NCBI RefSeq assembly: GCF_035685805.1
Contig: NZ_DASSAB010000006.1
Coordinates: 40,179 to 104,178, forward strand
DNA length: 64,000 nucleotides
From: Dyella_A sp035685805
Lineage (GTDB): Bacteria > Pseudomonadota > Gammaproteobacteria > Xanthomonadales > Rhodanobacteraceae
Direction: 5' to 3'
The notes beneath the pieces are model-generated. The model worked only from the letters and a program-made list of their open reading frames with translations. It had not been told where the DNA came from and did not search any database. The position numbers and the translations under genes are program-made. Shown here piece after piece: positions 63,392 to 64,000 of this stretch. Positions within the stretch are counted from its first letter, which is position 1; the number at the start of each line of letters is the position of its first letter.

Positions 63392-64000
63392 TCAACCGCA
63401 GCCTTCGACGTAATCGATTGCCGGCGGCACGCCCACGCGCCAGCGCGTGACCTTGCCGGCGGCATCGGTCTCGAACACCAACGCACCGCGCCCGTCGGGC
63501 GCGGCGACACGCAGCACGCTGGCGCCCGCTTCGTACTTGTGCGGGGCAACCTGCACGGCGTCGCCGTACAGCGCCCGGATCTGCCCCGCTTGCATGCCCA
63601 CGCGACCACCGCCGGGCGCGGACTCCTTGTCGGTGCCGACGTCATAGCGCGCGAAGCGGCCTTGCTCGAACAGAAAACCAAACCTCTGCGGCTGCTTCAC
63701 CCAGGCCGGCCGCAGAACGCTGCAGCCGCCGGCCGGATCGACCTGGCCGGCCAGGTCGCCCTGCCAGGCATGGCGAAAGGCTGCTTCGTCCATGCCGAAC
63801 CGCATGTCGCCATAGCCGTCATAGCGCGCCAGGCCCGGCTCTGCCCGGTCATCCGTCACCGGCGTCGGCGCTTCCGCGGTAGCGCCCGAGGCCGCCGATG
63901 CCGAAGCAGAGGGCCGCGCGGCGGACGACGCAGGCGCGGAAGCGGGTGCCTGGGATTGAGTGCAGCCCGCCAGCATCACAGCGGCAAGCAGGGCTGCCGA
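63392..64000 (-). CDS. predicted lipoprotein, 5' end outside window
   Basis: The frame is open to the right edge: ahead of the internal ATG the residues SAALLAAV continue, followed by MLAGC, a lipobox. The signal peptide therefore begins beyond the window, and the true start is not visible. After the cysteine is a Ser/Ala-rich linker, then a domain with YDGYGDMRFGMDEAAFRHAW and three further cysteines among GGCSVLRPAW and YVEGCG. I do not recognise the family. It is followed by fahA after 26 bases. Confidence 0.75.
   Translation of the reverse strand, partial: SAALLAAVMLAGCTQSQAPASAPASSAARPSASASAASGATAEAPTPVTDDRAEPGLARYDGYGDMRFGMDEAAFRHAWQGDLAGQVDPAGGCSVLRPAWVKQPQRFGFLFEQGRFARYDVGTDKESAPGGGRVGMQAGQIRALYGDAVQVAPHKYEAGASVLRVAAPDGRGALVFETDAAGKVTRWRVGVPPAIDYVEGCG

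Overview
The window looks like the chromosome of a high-GC gammaproteobacterium of the order Xanthomonadales, most likely the Rhodanobacteraceae/Dyella-Luteibacter side. The grounds are the LPS-type locus sitting between etfBA and metB, a fused XanB-type mannose enzyme, a cysD-cysNC pair, a class I aldolase next to pyruvate kinase and gap, and a REPIN-like palindromic pair. No species can be named from sequence reading alone, and no rRNA, tRNA or CRISPR array was seen.

Region 1 (1-3.3 kb): the 3' end of a GT2-GT4 glycosyltransferase, then etfB and etfA.

Region 2 (3.4-33.3 kb) is a large surface-polysaccharide (O-antigen/LPS) locus made of two converging arms. The plus-strand arm (3446-12470) has five genes joined by 1-4 base overlaps (SDR, ATP-grasp ligase, HAD protein, NeuD/PglD-type acyltransferase, polyprenyl-phosphate GT2). 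They are followed by a WecE aminotransferase, an MprF/AglD-type membrane protein, a sulfotransferase-like protein and a GT-C-like membrane transferase. The set resembles an Arn-type system: make a 4-amino sugar, load it on a lipid carrier, flip it and transfer it in the periplasm. The minus-strand arm runs from metB through wzm, wzt, wecB, a GT4, wecC, a heparinase-family lyase, two two-domain glycosyltransferases whose domains have decayed reciprocally, a membrane-anchored coiled-coil methyltransferase, a large GT2/GT4 protein and a second UDP-hexosamine dehydrogenase. A lipoprotein and an acyltransferase-3/SGNH protein close it. The stretch from about 10.2 to 15.6 kb is visibly poorer in GC than its surroundings, which suggests recent acquisition.

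Region 3 (33.3-43.6 kb): metB, the rfbBACD-xanB operon (dTDP-rhamnose, GDP-mannose; also the dTDP-4-keto sugar WecE needs), glmS, cystathionine beta-synthase and a small YdcH-family gene. Sugar-nucleotide supply and transsulfuration thus flank the polysaccharide locus.

Region 4 (43.8-64 kb) is mostly housekeeping: two DUF4398-like envelope genes, pilU, maiA, and a dispersed central-carbon set (pgk, tkt, class I fructose-bisphosphate aldolase, pyk, gap). Interleaved are a tandem pair of small outer-membrane barrels, an internally deleted aminotransferase pseudogene, a TonB-C-like protein, an S1/P1 nuclease, tpx, cysNC-cysD, fahA and an edge-truncated lipoprotein. Well-formed terminators follow tkt, gap and the second barrel gene.
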